The position numbers and the translations under genes were made by a program. The notes below the pieces were generated by a model. The model saw only the letters and a list, made by a program, of their open reading frames with translations. It searched no databases and was not told where the DNA came from. From assembly GCA_900660155.1 (NCBI GenBank), contig CABFPE010000197.1, positions 1,001,010-1,065,009 of the forward strand: a DNA stretch of 64,000 bases, given 5' to 3'. The stretch is from Hofstenia miamia. Lineage: Eukaryota > Xenacoelomorpha > Acoela > Hofsteniidae. Below are positions 23,801 through 38,800 of this stretch, in pieces. The first letter of the stretch is position 1. The number at the start of each line of letters is the position of its first letter.

Positions 23801-26800
23801 TTAGCACAAACCTTTATCATTGCATAAGCGGGCCCATCCGCATAAATGTGTCCATGTAAAAACCTTTCAATATTTCTTAATGGGCTTGTATAAAATTGTT
23901 CAAAAATGCCAACAAATCGAATTGTTACGTAAAAGTAACACTAATGGAAATAGGGTTAATAACCACTAAAATAATAGAATTTTCTATTATCAATCCTATA
24001 CATAGCAGATCCGCGTTTAGGATTTTTAAAACGGGGGCCTGACACGCATTTTTACAGAAAAAAATTGAAAACCAAAAGTTTTTTACACTAAAGTAAATTT
24101 ACACAAAATGCCATCGTCTGTTTTTAGCAGCAAATCGATTGATGAAATCTTGAATTAAGGTGAAGTATTTTCAATTTTGAGGAAAAGAACATTTTAATTA
24201 AGTGTTCGCAGTTGGCCACAAAGAAGAGGGGCGGTCACCCCTGCCCTCACTAAACGCGCCACTGATACATAGTGATATGGTCAACACTGCTCATAAGTAC
24301 ACAAGCTATACACTTCATTATTGATTATTAAAAATAAATTACAGATTCCTGCTTCTGAGAGAGGCGTAAGGATTGTGTGGCTCCCCCTCGCAAATCCCAT
24401 GGAGAATCATATTCTGCATTCGGTCGGTCGTCTAAACTTGAGCTTTGAACTTGTTTTGGACGATGAGGTAAGGCTGGGTCAACCATCTCTTGATGTGGTG
24501 GAGCTAGGTTAACGTGAGTCACATAGAAAGCCAACAATAGCAAAGAATATGAAAAACAATGAACAATTGTTGTCAGCAAGTGATTATAAATAGTCAACTG
24601 ATTTGCAAAACCATTTAAAGTTTTCAATAAAATGATTGCACATTGCAAAAAAGCACTTGTTAACTATGAACATGTTCTACTCACTTGGCGAAACAAACTA
24701 CACAAAAATATTTTCACTCGCATTAATTTTTAATAATTCAGAAAGATATCCGACAAAAATATATCTCGTAACATGCACAACATTGTTGTCCACGATACAC
24801 AATAAAATCCACGAGTGTTTGGCCTAAAATAGCGTAACCAAGGCCATTAACTACCTAATTGTAAAATACACGAAATATTTGTAATAACTCAATTGATCGG
24901 TGAGTTGGGTCATATTTCTTGCCAAATTTTGGCTTGGGTGGGGTCAAAAATATGAAAATATAAAAATATATAAATTGGATGAGTCAAAGTTTCAAAGCAA
25001 ATTGCATCATGATTGCGTAATCGAAAAACATTATACATGCCACCTAGCAAAGAGCTAAAAAAATTTTGTGCTAGTTTTTTTAGATTTGAGTTTAAAAATA
25101 TCAACTTTTTAATAATACAGTAGAATCCTTTAAGCGAACACCCTATAAACAGAAACTAGTTTTTATTCATTAAAAAAGTCATTTAATGTAATATTGATGT
25201 ATGTATTGTATAATGTAGATTCAAACGAAATAGAGTAGAATATTAAAAATGTCCAAAATTGCATATGATGATTGAATAAAGTACAAAATCATCTATGTGT
25301 TTCCTTCCTACATTTTGTCTTAAAGTAACGGTACACTATTATGCAGGTACCAGGTAGCCAATTCAATTCCGTCTTTCATTTTTCATTTTTATCATTTGGA
25401 AAGATTAAATGAAAATTGAAATTGAAAAATTTTAAAAATGTAAATTGGCAAAATGAAATTGAAAAAGCAGAAATGAAAAATGGTCATTTCTTTTTTCAAT
25501 TTCAATTTTCATTCAATCTTTATAAATGATCAAAATGAAAAATGAAAAACGAAATTGAATTGGCAACCTGGTACCTGCATAACACTATGATTTTGTGAAA
25601 TCACATAAACAGCGCACAAAATGTCAATTTCATCAGAATAGTTAGCGGAATGTGGACGCGATTATGTATTTTGATACTAAGGATTACGTTAAACCGAAAA
25701 TGACACATTTAAGTGGATTCCACTGTAGTTATGCCTTTTAATACATTTTATATGCGCCTCTGTTTCAAACGTGTTTGCATATATAGTGGTAATGAAATAA
25801 AACCTGTAGAAGTAATATTTTAGTTGGATCATATTTGGGTTAGTTTGCGTCAAGCGCATTAAAAACTCAATAGAATTTAGGTTGTGTTGGGTGAAAAGGT
25901 GTTAGTTGAATTTTGGGTTTTATTTGGTTGGGTCAACATATACTGCCCCATATAAAGAACTGACTCTTTGGTTAAATTGCCAATAGATCAAAACTGGATG
26001 TGATTAATAAAATGAATGTCATCAGTGTTGTACACAATAATTTCTGTTTAAATAGTTTGAACATTTGTTAGTTTTTAGGTTACTTGCACTTGTCCCAAAT
26101 TTAAACAATTCTATTTAAAGCGTATATTAAACAGAGGACACTATAAATTGTTGAACAGTGAAACGGATTTCAAAATAAAATGAATCCAAACTGCAGTTTC
26201 CTTTTTTACCAGTCGTCAGCTCCGGTGAACATAGAGCAAGCCCTGCAATTTTAACAAAGAGCACAGAGAGCTGAAAATCTACAAAAAGTTCCAGAGAAAA
26301 AAATTGTTAAAACAAAGGTATAACTCCAATTGAATGTACAACACTTCATCTTTATAGATATCAGACAATCATCTCATTAAAACTGGATGTGATGAATAAA
26401 GTGATTGACATATTTAACCACATATACAAAAGCAGTAGACATATAAAGAAATGAATATATTTATAAATTACCTCTGTATTTATAGACTAAATTAAACAAA
26501 TATTGAATATTTAAAAGAAATTATAATAAATTATATAAACCAGGGTTTCGAAACGGGGTCCGTACCTCCCACTAGGGGGTGGTACGAGGCTTCAGGTGGG
26601 CAGTGGCCAAATTTTCATATAGGGGTCCTGAGATCCTTTAGGAGGCGATGAAAGACTGAGAGCTTCTAATAACATTACTACATTCATAGAGGCAAACGAG
26701 TAAGATTTAGGTTTTAAACTGTCAAATTGATAAAGAAAGTGCCAATTTTTTATATTCAGCATTGATGTAGAATCCGTTATATTTTATATGTTACTATTCG

Positions 26801-29800
26801 TATTTGTTATAATGATATGCGTGTTACACAATAAATATGATAAATAAATTTTCTTAAATATAGATTCATGAATATAAGAAATCTTACCTAAACAAACGCC
26901 GTGGGTCCATGGCGAAAAAAATTCGGTTTGGGGGTCTACAACGTAAAAAGGTTGGGAAACCCTCATATAAACACTTTCGGAAAAAAATCATTTATAAAAA
27001 ATCTTGAAACTCGGAGAGTTTTACGGTATTTTGTAATATTTATTCGATTTTTCTTGTCCAAACATTGCTTATTTCGATTAAAATATTTTGTTTCACTCTA
27101 ATGCCATGCTTTACCTGCCAAAATAACTTTCAGTTTTCGACAATTAACTTCGAAAAAGTGAAATACATAGAATATCATAAACATGGTTATAGTTAACACA
27201 TTTATATATTTTGTAATTAATTAATAGCGTAGCTTATGACTGTTGGAACTATAACACCGAACCCTTGATCACAAGTATAGAAGATTATTGTAAATATTTC
27301 ATAGAAGCATATTTGAAAAAATCGGAAATTTGTACTTTTCACATGTCTAAGCAATGATTTAAGCTACATAGAAAGTTTTACCATATAGAATGCAATCAGC
27401 TTTATGCAGAAATGAACCAAACGACTTTTACTGAAAAACGAATCTGAATCAATAAAAAATTATGATTTTGAGAATATCTCGAAATCAATAGTTTGCTTTC
27501 ACAATTTACTTAAATTTAGTGAGGATTCAAAATTATCTTGAATATTTAACTAGTGTACATATGTGAGGCGATTACTAGATATTTTATTATTCTTAAAGAT
27601 AAAGCAAACAAGTGAAATATTTCCCATAGTCATGCATAGAGTCGTCAATGAAAAAGATGTTTGTCTAATTTAATGATCAGCAAATATTCTTTTAAAATGA
27701 ACAGCAATGTACTGTGATTCTGTAAGAAGTTGAGGAATTGAAATACCTTGATCTAACTGCCAGGGGGCCTCGTAATAACCCTCCTCCAATGCTTTCTGAA
27801 TACTCTCATTCTGACGAACTTTGAGATTGTGTTTGAGCTCTGCATTGAGATCGGAATGTATTGAACGGATCTTTTCGTATCCCATACTGTTTGCTCCAGT
27901 GGCAACCTCCGCATTCTGATAAATTGAGGTATTGAGACCGGCCGAGCCTAAAACCAAATATTTACCTCATGCTTTCTAAATGAATACAAAATATAAAGAC
28001 ATTTAGGGCCTACTACAAATAAAAAACTACATTTTCTAGTAAAACCGTGTATGAATCAAGGAACAGTTAGACCATTAGCAATTCATAAAACAACAACAAT
28101 TTGAGCACGAGCCACCAGAAATTAAACGAAATGCAAGTTATTTTAAATTTGCAAACTCTTAATAAAATTATTGATTGTATTATTGGTAACAATTTTTGTG
28201 TGATTTTCTATTGAAACATGGTTTTGCAATGAATCGGGTAAAAGAAAATTGAGAATACATTTTTATGTGATAAACTCAAATGTGAAGAATGCAAATTTAT
28301 CGAAACTTGCAAAAAGCATTGCAAATCTTTCTATGTACGCGAAATGCAGCAACTTTTGATTCCCTGGCCTTGGTCATGCAAATTTATATGCGACTAAGAC
28401 CTTAATTATAGTAAAATTAATGCAATATTGGAGAATAATGGTTGAAATGAGTAAAACGTAGAATCTATGCTTGCTAACAGGGCCATGTAGAACCAATAAG
28501 GTTCTTAATTTTTAATAGAAATAATATTTCAACGATGCCAATATTTGGTGATAGATAGTGTAACTACCCTAAATATTTATAAAATTTATCATATACGTAT
28601 TTTATAGAGGAACAATAAGTAATGATGTGAATGGTATATACTTATATATACTTATAAAAGTGATGTTAACTTTTTGAAATTTTGCTACCGACCAGTTTTG
28701 GGTTCACAGATCAAAGAAAAATGAATTTCTCCAAACAAAATTCTGTCTCATTGATGAACCTACTAAGTAGTCACACATGACGCATTTCAATACAAAATAA
28801 AAAATTAATAAATGAATAGCATCCATTTTAACAATGAAAATGAAATCCCCTTACTGATTGACCAGCGCCCCCCCCCCCTGTGTAATATTATTAAAATATG
28901 CAGTTACTACATAACACTTTCTCAAAACTTCTACTTTTGTGTTGGGCAGAAAAACACACTTGAGTCACTGGTGATTTAATTTTGAAATATATAGAAGTGG
29001 AAACCGAAATTTACATTTCACTCATTGGTCATTAAGTTTGAAGAACAAAGGCGATTAAAAACAAATTAAATTTAGCAGTTGAAAGAATAAAACAGGTTAT
29101 TCCGTTTCTCATTAAATTTGACGCTGATAAAATCAAAGCTTGAATTATTTCCCCAAACCTCTAATAGTGAATTGCACGAAGCGAATCGAGGTCTCTTTGT
29201 ATCAGTGATTGATGGGTCTGTATTTGCACTTGATAACTTCTTAAGTAAAATCTCTTGTAATAATTTACGAGTTTCTCACTTTAGAACTAAAAAGTCGCAT
29301 TGCCATATAAATAAATGCCCACGCGCTAAGTCATGAGTTCTGATAATAACAAAGATGCGTAAACACGTTTTATCGTATACTTCGTATTAATACTTCTAGA
29401 ATGCAGAGTTGTATTGCGACTGATGTAAGAGTGGGGTATCCCAGTGAGAGGAGAATGGAAGTGGGATGGGATGGGAGTGGGACCAATTTTCATAATTGGA
29501 TGGGATGAAGTGGGACAAAAATTTATAGCGATTATTTAATGAATCTCTTTGTATATTCTATTTGCACATGAAACATAACTGAATGACATTATATTAAACT
29601 TCAATAACTTCTTTCAAAAAGGAAATTATATAATCATGCTCTTCAAACACAAAGTAAGTAACCGATGTATTAAGTAAAATTAATAATTTCCAATTAAAAT
29701 TTTGCAATTGCATTTGATATATGTGACAAAGTGAGGCAGGATTTCAAAATTTTTGGAATGGGATTACTTTGAAATCAGGGTGGGCTGAGAGTGTGACAAA

Positions 29801-32800
29801 AAATTTTAGTCCCAGTACAAGCCTGTTAGAATGACTATAAAAATATTCAGAATTGTAGGTAAGAACACAACCAATAAAAGAGCGCAAAAATAAGTAGGTT
29901 TACTTTACAATTCGAATAATCGAATTAGAAGAATCTTGAAAATAAACATGAAACAATTTCACGCATTAAAATAGTACACGATGCAATTAAAGTTAATCAT
30001 TTGAACATCTGAATGATTGAAAAAATTCTAATGTGATAATAATGATTGCTTAAATACACTAAAATGGATTCAAAATTTACAAAAAACACTGACTGAGATA
30101 TTACAATTAACTACAAAAATTATACATAAATAATTCTATTGAAAGGTTATTGTACTAGCAACTTGTGAAATCTAATTAACATGTAGATTCGCTAGGGTTT
30201 CTCACAAAGTGAGGTATCATTCAATAGTGAAGATGAATTGGATACAAGTTCAGGAGATGAGAGCAATCAAGTGAAAATAATAACATATAAAATAACTAGG
30301 TGCCTATTATCGAAGGCAAATTCCATAATTATTCTATAAAATATATTAGTATTCATAAAAAATATATAGAAAGCCTCTCAATCTTTTCAACCATATTTCT
30401 CGTGCCTTTGGCACAATGTTGAGAAAAATCACTAAAGAAATTACAATTGAGACGTACAGAAATTACACTGAGTCGAAAAACATTGAAAATGAAGTGACTT
30501 GTTATGGCCGGTAAATCGAAAATGAAACATACTTTTAAAATCGAGGTTCACCCAAAATGAACAAGAATTAAAATATAACTAATTTGAAGCAAGTAATAAT
30601 TATAAAAATATACTGCAAAACTGCATGTAGGTTACACAGAAAGTAGCAAAACTATTAAATCGAAGTAAGAAATAGAATAAGTATTTGGTAAAAAATATGG
30701 GGAATACGATTAAAAGCAGTAAAAATGTATGATATATTTTAAAAACGAGAGATAAAAACGCAATCTATAAATGGTTTAATTTGTGCTAATTAAATAAACA
30801 GCACATACAACAAAGAAACAAAGAAAATGTTAGAAAATACTAAAGTAAAGAATATAAAAACACATTGTTTGCAATAACTTAAGAAATTTTATATTATGCC
30901 TGATCCATGAAAAAGTTCCGTTAACTGTGTATCATTTCACAAATTTTATTTATATATAAGTGTTTGGATGATATACTTATCCTTAGTATTTATATAAATG
31001 AAGACCACGGGGGAAAAACAACACATGTCCACTTTTTGATATTTTATTGGTTACTCCCCTTGGATTTGGTCCTTGGCATGAGGCATCATCTCTAAAAAGG
31101 TCATATCGATAAATCACAGTTGTCCAGAGTTATTGCTATTTAAAAATAAGCAACAAGGGGGAAAAACAGCCGTTGTCCAACTGGTAAGAGGGAACAACCA
31201 CAGTTGTCCAAACAGATGTAGTGTTGGCCAATCAGAAGGCTTAAAATTGTCACATGACCTTACTTTAGAACAAACAAAATGGCTGATGAAGAAAACCCTG
31301 TTTTGACAAACAAACCAAGAAAAAGACCAATTATTGGCAGAAAAATTATATTAAACGCGATAAAAGATTGAAAAGCCATACTACAGTCTTACCTTGTAAC
31401 TGTAAGCAGCTGAAATGTTTTGAAGTTTCTTCAGAAGACGACAGACTTAGAGTTATTACTCATTTCAATGGCCTCAAAACAAAGAACGAGCAAGATGCGT
31501 TCCTTTCTTCATTAATTTCTGTCCACCCTGTTGCTCGAAGAAGGAGCAGAAATGATGATATCGTGGATGCTGAGTTCCACAAAAACTCCTTTAAATATCA
31601 CATTGATATATTGAAAGATGGCAGCTCCTCAAGAATTGATGTCTGCATCAAGGTATTTCTCTCAATTTTTGATGTCTCCGAGAGCCGTGTGAGAAGAATC
31701 AGAGACTCAATGGCAACCACTGGTGAGTGGAATTTTTATAAATTTGATTNAGGCTTACCTTGTAACTGTAAGCAGCTGAAATGTTTTGAAGTTTCTTCAG
31801 AAGACGACAGACTTAGAGTTATTACTCATTTCAATGGCCTCAAAACAAAGAACGAGCAAGATGCGTTCCTTTCTTCATTAATTTCTGTCCACCCTGTTGC
31901 CCGAAGAAGGAGCAGAAATGATGATATCGTGGATGCTGAGTTCCACAAAAACTCCTTTAAATATCACATTGATATATTGAAAGATGGCAGCTCCTCAAGA
32001 ATTGATGTCTGCATCAAGGTATTTCTCTCAATTTTTGATGTCTCCGAGAGCCGTGTGAGAAGAATCAGAGACTCAATGGCAACCACTGGTGAGTGGAATT
32101 TTTATAAATTTGATTGTTTTAACCCTAGCCTATCAATAATACATGTTGAAGCTCAAATCTTATTAATATTCTGTCTTATTGTAAGGCGTTCTTAGTCTCT
32201 AGAGATAGATGAGGTCGCAATGAATAAGGGATCGACATGAAGCCCAAACTTACGGCCACGGACTACTGAACTTGAACTGACCACTGACACACCAAGCCTA
32301 AGTCTAGGCTAGCTAGATTTTTAGCTTTGGCCCCTTATTGATTTATTATTCTTTCTTTCGGGAGCTCAGTGGTAAGGTGTAGAAACCTAGAGGACCCGAG
32401 CTTGAATCCTACTCTCGACACACTGTGTTTATTTCTGTTCCCTATCGTATCGATCGGAAATGGATGTTAAGTCAAGAGGTGCCTTTCTTTGAAGGTACAA
32501 GTGGGTTCATCGCCTGCTTGTCTATTTTTAATGCCAAAAACGGCTTGAACTGGTATGCATAGTGATTTGATATAATTTAGGCCTATTGACGTTTAAGGAG
32601 TTATATTTCTTCACTTGAAAAAATTACCTCTAATTCCTTTTTTTATATATTCTATCTAGGATTGCCACCGAAGGACATGAGAGACCACCACACCAACAGA
32701 CCTCATGCCTTTACTATGGAGGTAAAGAACGCCATCGTTGAGCATATTCAATCGTTCAAAGGAAGGTCATCACACTACTCGTACAAGAAGACAAAAAAAT

Positions 32801-35800
32801 TGTATCTACCATCAGAATTAAACGTCACCAAGATGCATCAGCTGTTTGTAAATAGTCATCCAAACCAGAAGTGCTCATATGATTCATATTTGGATATTTT
32901 TAGTACTAATTTCAATATTTCTTTCGGTTATCCGAGAAAGGATACTTGTTCCTCATGTGATAAACTTGAAAAAAAACTGAAAGCGTTCGATAAAAGTTTG
33001 TGTGAGTTAATGCAGCGATCACCTGACTCAGAATTGGTGAAGAAGTTGTTGGAGAAAAAATCTAGATATCAGACAATTCGGCAACTCCATCAAAGAAAAG
33101 GTGACACATTTTACGATAGAAAGAGGGCTGCACGTTTGGAGGCACAGCAGTCAGATACTGTGCAAGCGATCTGCTTCGATTTACAGAAGAACTTGCCATG
33201 CCCTAATATAACAACACAGGATGTTTATAATTCCAGCCAACTCTCTTTTTATTCATTCAACATTCATGTGCTGGCTACAGATAGGGCGTTTTTTTATTGC
33301 TACGACGAGACTGTTGTAAAGGCTCGGATGATGTTTCATCTATATTATTTCATTACATTAACAATCATCTGGCACCTCAAGTGAAACATTTGAAACTTTT
33401 TTGTGATTCGTGCGGAGGACAAAACAAGAACTGGACAATTTTTAGATTCATTTACTACCTTGTCCATATACAAAAACGTTTTGACAGCATCACCATGTGT
33501 TTTTCTGTGCGTGGTCATTCATATATGGAGTGCGACAGAGACATGGCCTCCATCAACCAGCAACTTCCGTGCGAAACCCCCAATGATTGGAGACTACATT
33601 TCATGGCTGCACGGAAGAAGCCAGAACCATTCATGGTCATTAACGCCACGCAGGATCTTTTTAAAAAAATTTGCATCTTTTCTTCAACCAACATTTTTGG
33701 CATCCTGCCCATTTCCCTCACGCTCAATCAAGGAACTGAAAGTGGACATTGAAAACCCCATGTTATCCGTTCTAGGAATAGCTGGAACGGTGTCTTTTCC
33801 TCTGCTGTTGTCTTGAAAAGGAGCATTGTCCTTAATAAATCCACCCCAAAAAGGCGACGCGTGTCATCTGCAAGCAGCTCTACTGTTAGTACTCCTCTGC
33901 TGCAGTCTTACTCGACTCCGCTCCCAATCTCTGGCCCGAAGTTTAAAGATCTGACAAAGCTTAAAGAGTTTGTAAGCGCAGACAATAGGGAATTTTTTAG
34001 CAAGTTGCCCTGCGAGAACCTCAACAATGGCGCAGATTCAAATAATGAGTTGTCAGACTCTGATTCTGACTCCGGCTCAGATGTAGTATCAGATTAATCT
34101 GATACTGACTACACATACGTCATGTAACATATTAATAATAATACAGAATGATGTTGATTTGAAATAATAATATTTTAACAATGTCTTCTCGAGTTTTTTA
34201 ATTTTTTTGTGTTTTGCTTTTTTTCCCCTTTTTTTGTTAAGCAATTCAGCTTAACACAATCTGTTCCAACATTGCATAAGTAAAGAGAAAAGGGTGAAAA
34301 AAGAAAACCTCTCTTAGAAAGTCTTGGTAACAAGTTTTTGGCAAGTAGGAGACAATGATATGGCACTTTTATAGCGGTATAATGTGAAGATGAGCGCAAT
34401 ATGTCAAAAAGGTACGGAACAACCAAGTTTAACGTCCACTTCTGATAGGTCAGGGGTGATGTTAAATTATTGTATGTGATCAGATTTGAACCCAATACCT
34501 TTCATAGTTCCAACTGAACTAAGGATCCCTTGATTTTTGTCAATTTGGCCTTTTTGTTGTCTGACATTACGGTAATGGTATTCTTTTTATTTTGTAACCA
34601 AAAGGGTGCGGGTTCGAATCTCTTTCAGTGTGGGATTGAACCATTATATTGGCCAAGCATGCTATGATCAGGGTTGGACACCCATCTATCAAAGATATAG
34701 AGATGTGTGTTTTGGAATATGACCCAATGCAGAAGCACATGAGTGAAGAAATCTATAATCCGAACCTCCAAGTGAGATATTGTTGCAGTAAAGAGATGAT
34801 AAATTTATAAAGTGGAAGGAATATTAACAATACGGTGATACAGAAAAACACGACAATATGTTAAAATTGTCTGAACAGCTAAATAAGTTAAATTTTACAA
34901 ATTCCCCGGTTGTCAGTGATTGGCAAGTACAGGGCCCAAACAATGGTAAGCTTTTTAAGATTTTAAAGATTATATTGCTCACTAGTAACCAAGGTATAGA
35001 GTGAGCGCAAAAGAATTCAGGTGTTTACGGCGAATATAGGGCAAAAATAGAACGAAAGCCTCTTTTATAGCATACTGCAAGGCTTCCTGGTGTACGTCAT
35101 TTATTAGTACTTGGAACTTGCGTTTTGTGATTCTTGCTTGCATAAATATTTATTTATAGAATTTTATTCGTGTTAACTTTCTGTAAATCCAAAATTTAAG
35201 GATAATTTCAAGATTGGCAATCTAAGAAATTGAAAAATCGACTAACTAATAAATTTTAATTGCATATTTATGTAGCTGTACTCAAAGCACAGAAAGATCT
35301 CTTGTATTTGAATTGATACATCAACATTATTACATCCCAAACGGTCATAATCACAACATATAATTTTTGGTTTTGTCACCAACCGTCAAGGAACGCTGAT
35401 TGAGTCGCTAAATACCTTTCAACAATTTCTAACTCAAACGGCTTAAAAATTTCGAAAATTTGCAACAGATCTAATGAACAAGAATGCCGATATTTGCGAA
35501 TAATTACAAAAGATTGACATAATTTTATTGTCCCAGCTTACCATTTAATGGACTATAAGGAGCATTCAATTAACAATGGAATATTTGCGTCACGGCATGA
35601 CGGTCATTCATAACTATGAAGAGACTATTTGAATAGAAACAACTAAAATTCAATAAGCTTATAATCTGAGAGTTTCTGCAGACGTATTAATAAACAGCAC
35701 TTGAGACATAGATCAGAACGCTGTAATAGGTCAATAATTATCTATTGAAAGGGTAGAAGAATGGTATTGAATTTAAGTTCTTATACAGTGACCAAAAGGC

Positions 35801-38800
35801 AGCTTCCTCAACACAAGTGACAACGTTGTTGATGCAAGTGAATTGCTTAAAATTCATTTCTATTACTTACAAAACATCCGTCATAAATCATTCAATGCTT
35901 AAACTTGATGCATCGCATATTAAGTCCTAAATTATTTTCATTTAACTGAAAATATCAAATTGTCTACAGATACAGAAGCAAAATACTGCGGTCAATTCAT
36001 CGTGTGACTTCAACTGCATTTCAAAGCAGTTCGCAGTGGTCTGTCAAAATGTTTATTCATAACCGATTAAAATATTTCTAAATGATTTGGCACAAATTTG
36101 TTATATTCTCATATTACTAACTGACACAAGGAAAAATATAATTGAAGCTACATAATGTAAATCAAGCATTATTTTCAATGAATAGATATGGCGTCTGATA
36201 CTTCTTGTCTAAATCACATGTTTAAGTGTTTTTTTCTACGTCTTGAGTGATTATTTTTTCTGACAGAAATTTTGACAAACAACCTGTCAGGAATGTAGCC
36301 AGGAGTAAAACCCTGGAGGGCCAAAAAGGCCCAGCCAGATAATGGAGTTAAGGCAAGCTTGATACTACTGCAAGGACACCTACATGGGGATTTGGGTTTC
36401 TATTGCATTTTTTATTAAAATTTTGTAATAATATTACATAAAATATATGTTGCAATTTATAGTAAGTGGAATTCGTTCATTGGATTTTCACAGTAAATGT
36501 TTCACATTTAATCTTAGCGAAAGGAGGCCAGATACCACGTCAGTCTAAATCACTGCAAAACGCTCATGTCAGTTTCGTTTGAGTTGGAGATGGCAATACC
36601 AAATTTCTTAAAAAATTGTCAACACATTATAAGTCGCCTTAGTTACTACATTGTAGTAAATTTCATAAATTCGTACTATTCCACAAGCACAGGCTTGGCG
36701 ACCAATTAAATAAATGTGTAAAGCAAAATTTTGACTAATCAGCATTTTGCAAAATGTGTTGCAACCTTCTTAACATGAATGGAGGAACAATCAAACATTC
36801 AAACAAGGTTTTGTGGTTACTTCTCATCAAGCGTTCGTCCACTTGCCAAGTAGATAAGAATGAGAAAATGCGCACAAATCTCAAGTTCCAACACCCATTT
36901 AGAAAATCAATCAAACGACTGCTGCCAAATGAACAGCAGAGAAAGCTTGTTAATTGCAATTCCAATGACTGAAACTCGAGTAATGCTAAATACCAATACG
37001 CACCATAGACGCAAAACCGAAAATATGTATTACATAATTCCTTGTGGACTCGTCCATGTTTTGAATAGCCTCTATATACGTTTTTAACCTGGACGATTCG
37101 TATGCTAAGTGTAAACAAACTTCGACAGCGTAGACTTCAGATAATACAATTAGGATTTGAAATGTAAACAGTTGTTGAATTATAATTCCAGAGATAAACT
37201 CTGACCAGAAACCAAATTGGCACCAGTTGTTAATTACTGACTCGAGATTACACGACAGCGACGATTTATATATTGAGTAATTTATAGTGAAAGTTATATA
37301 GCGGAAATAAAAATGAGTTGTCAATAATTGAGCGTTGGAAAACGTTTAGGAAATATGGCATTCTGATAGGAAAGTGTAGCTTTCCAACTATAAATGTTAA
37401 ATGAACTTTTTCTAACAACTACAAAATTAAAAGTAGAACTTTAAATTTTCAGTCTAATCAAAACATTTGGGACTAAGAGAAACGTTCAAGTTTGGAAATA
37501 TTCAAAAGGTGGATATAGATCAGAGGCTTGGGGCGATAAACGAAAGGTATAATGTCCCGCTCATGTCATTCACCCCTATAGAATTTAAACATGATGATTT
37601 GCCTAGTCCCTCAGGGATCTATTGATCAAATATATTCATAGGCTAGACAAATAAAATAAAATTGTGTGCGTATTCAACAAAAATATATAAATAAAATTCT
37701 AAGATTTTACATAAAAATAAGAGAAATGAATCAAATATTTGGGATCTACTATTAAGTTTTTCTGTACATGTTAAAAATAACATTGTTTAATCAGTTCTAG
37801 GTCACAAAATTGGCAGGATGTAGTGATCTCAAAAGTTTAGTATAATTCATGACGCACATGGCGGAGCAATACACATAAAATTCGTGATTCAGAAAATTTG
37901 GTTTTATTCAAAAAGAACAAAAGAAAATCTTTTCTTATATTATAGATTTTAGGAATGCTAACAAATATGTAATTCTTCTGGAACATACGTGAAAACAATT
38001 CAAAACAAGAATTTGGGACCTAAGAAAATTACTGATGTCCTCAATTGAAAAACAATTTGAAATTTGAAACTGATATTTTCACTATAAATTAACTTCCTGA
38101 AAAAGAACTGAAAAATCGTTTACATGATAAACGCTTCATAAAATAAAAGATTATAGTTTAAATATCTACCTTATCTTGGATTATTATGTACTGTAGTAAA
38201 AATCTTAATCAAAAAAAGAATAAAGAACTAATCAAAAAAGGAATACAACTATAAGTAATAAAAAATGTTTTAAATATTTTCTCAAAGTTACGAAAACTAA
38301 ATGATAGAAAAATATTGGTAATAAAAACAGACATCGCCATTCTCCAAATAAGAGCTTAATGTTTAATGCTTCGCATGTTGTCTCCCATGTTTGAAAGGTT
38401 GTGAAATTTTGGAAGAGTCAGACAAATCTCACCTTGAACGAGTACTTGCCATTTGCTCTTGACTCATAAAATCATTGTGCGAACACTGATTCTTGAATAC
38501 TTGCCTATATATGCTTAAACAGAGATCAGGTGAAATGCATAATCAGTCAAACTTTTCAGCTGTTCCAGAGTTGGAACCAGCCGCAATTTACACAGTATAC
38601 TATACACAGTGCTTGAAATTATAGTGTTATTGGAAAAGTCAACATCTCAATTCGATCAGATCGATTCATAATACCGTCCATATCCGCTTCAACTAGGATC
38701 TATTTCCCCTGAATATAACTGATTCATTCCATAGTTGGTAAAGTTTGCCTGGTATTACGTTAGCAGAAACATCTCTCTACAGCATTCAGCAACTAGGCAA

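Noticed and set aside
31368-32195. Single 275-codon frame spanning the N at 31750
   Set aside because: Produced by reading through two copies of the same contig end; not a real repeat-containing protein.
36735-37118. 127-codon minus-strand open frame
   Set aside because: No motif, skewed composition, and overlapping open frames on the other strand; no splice or start evidence.
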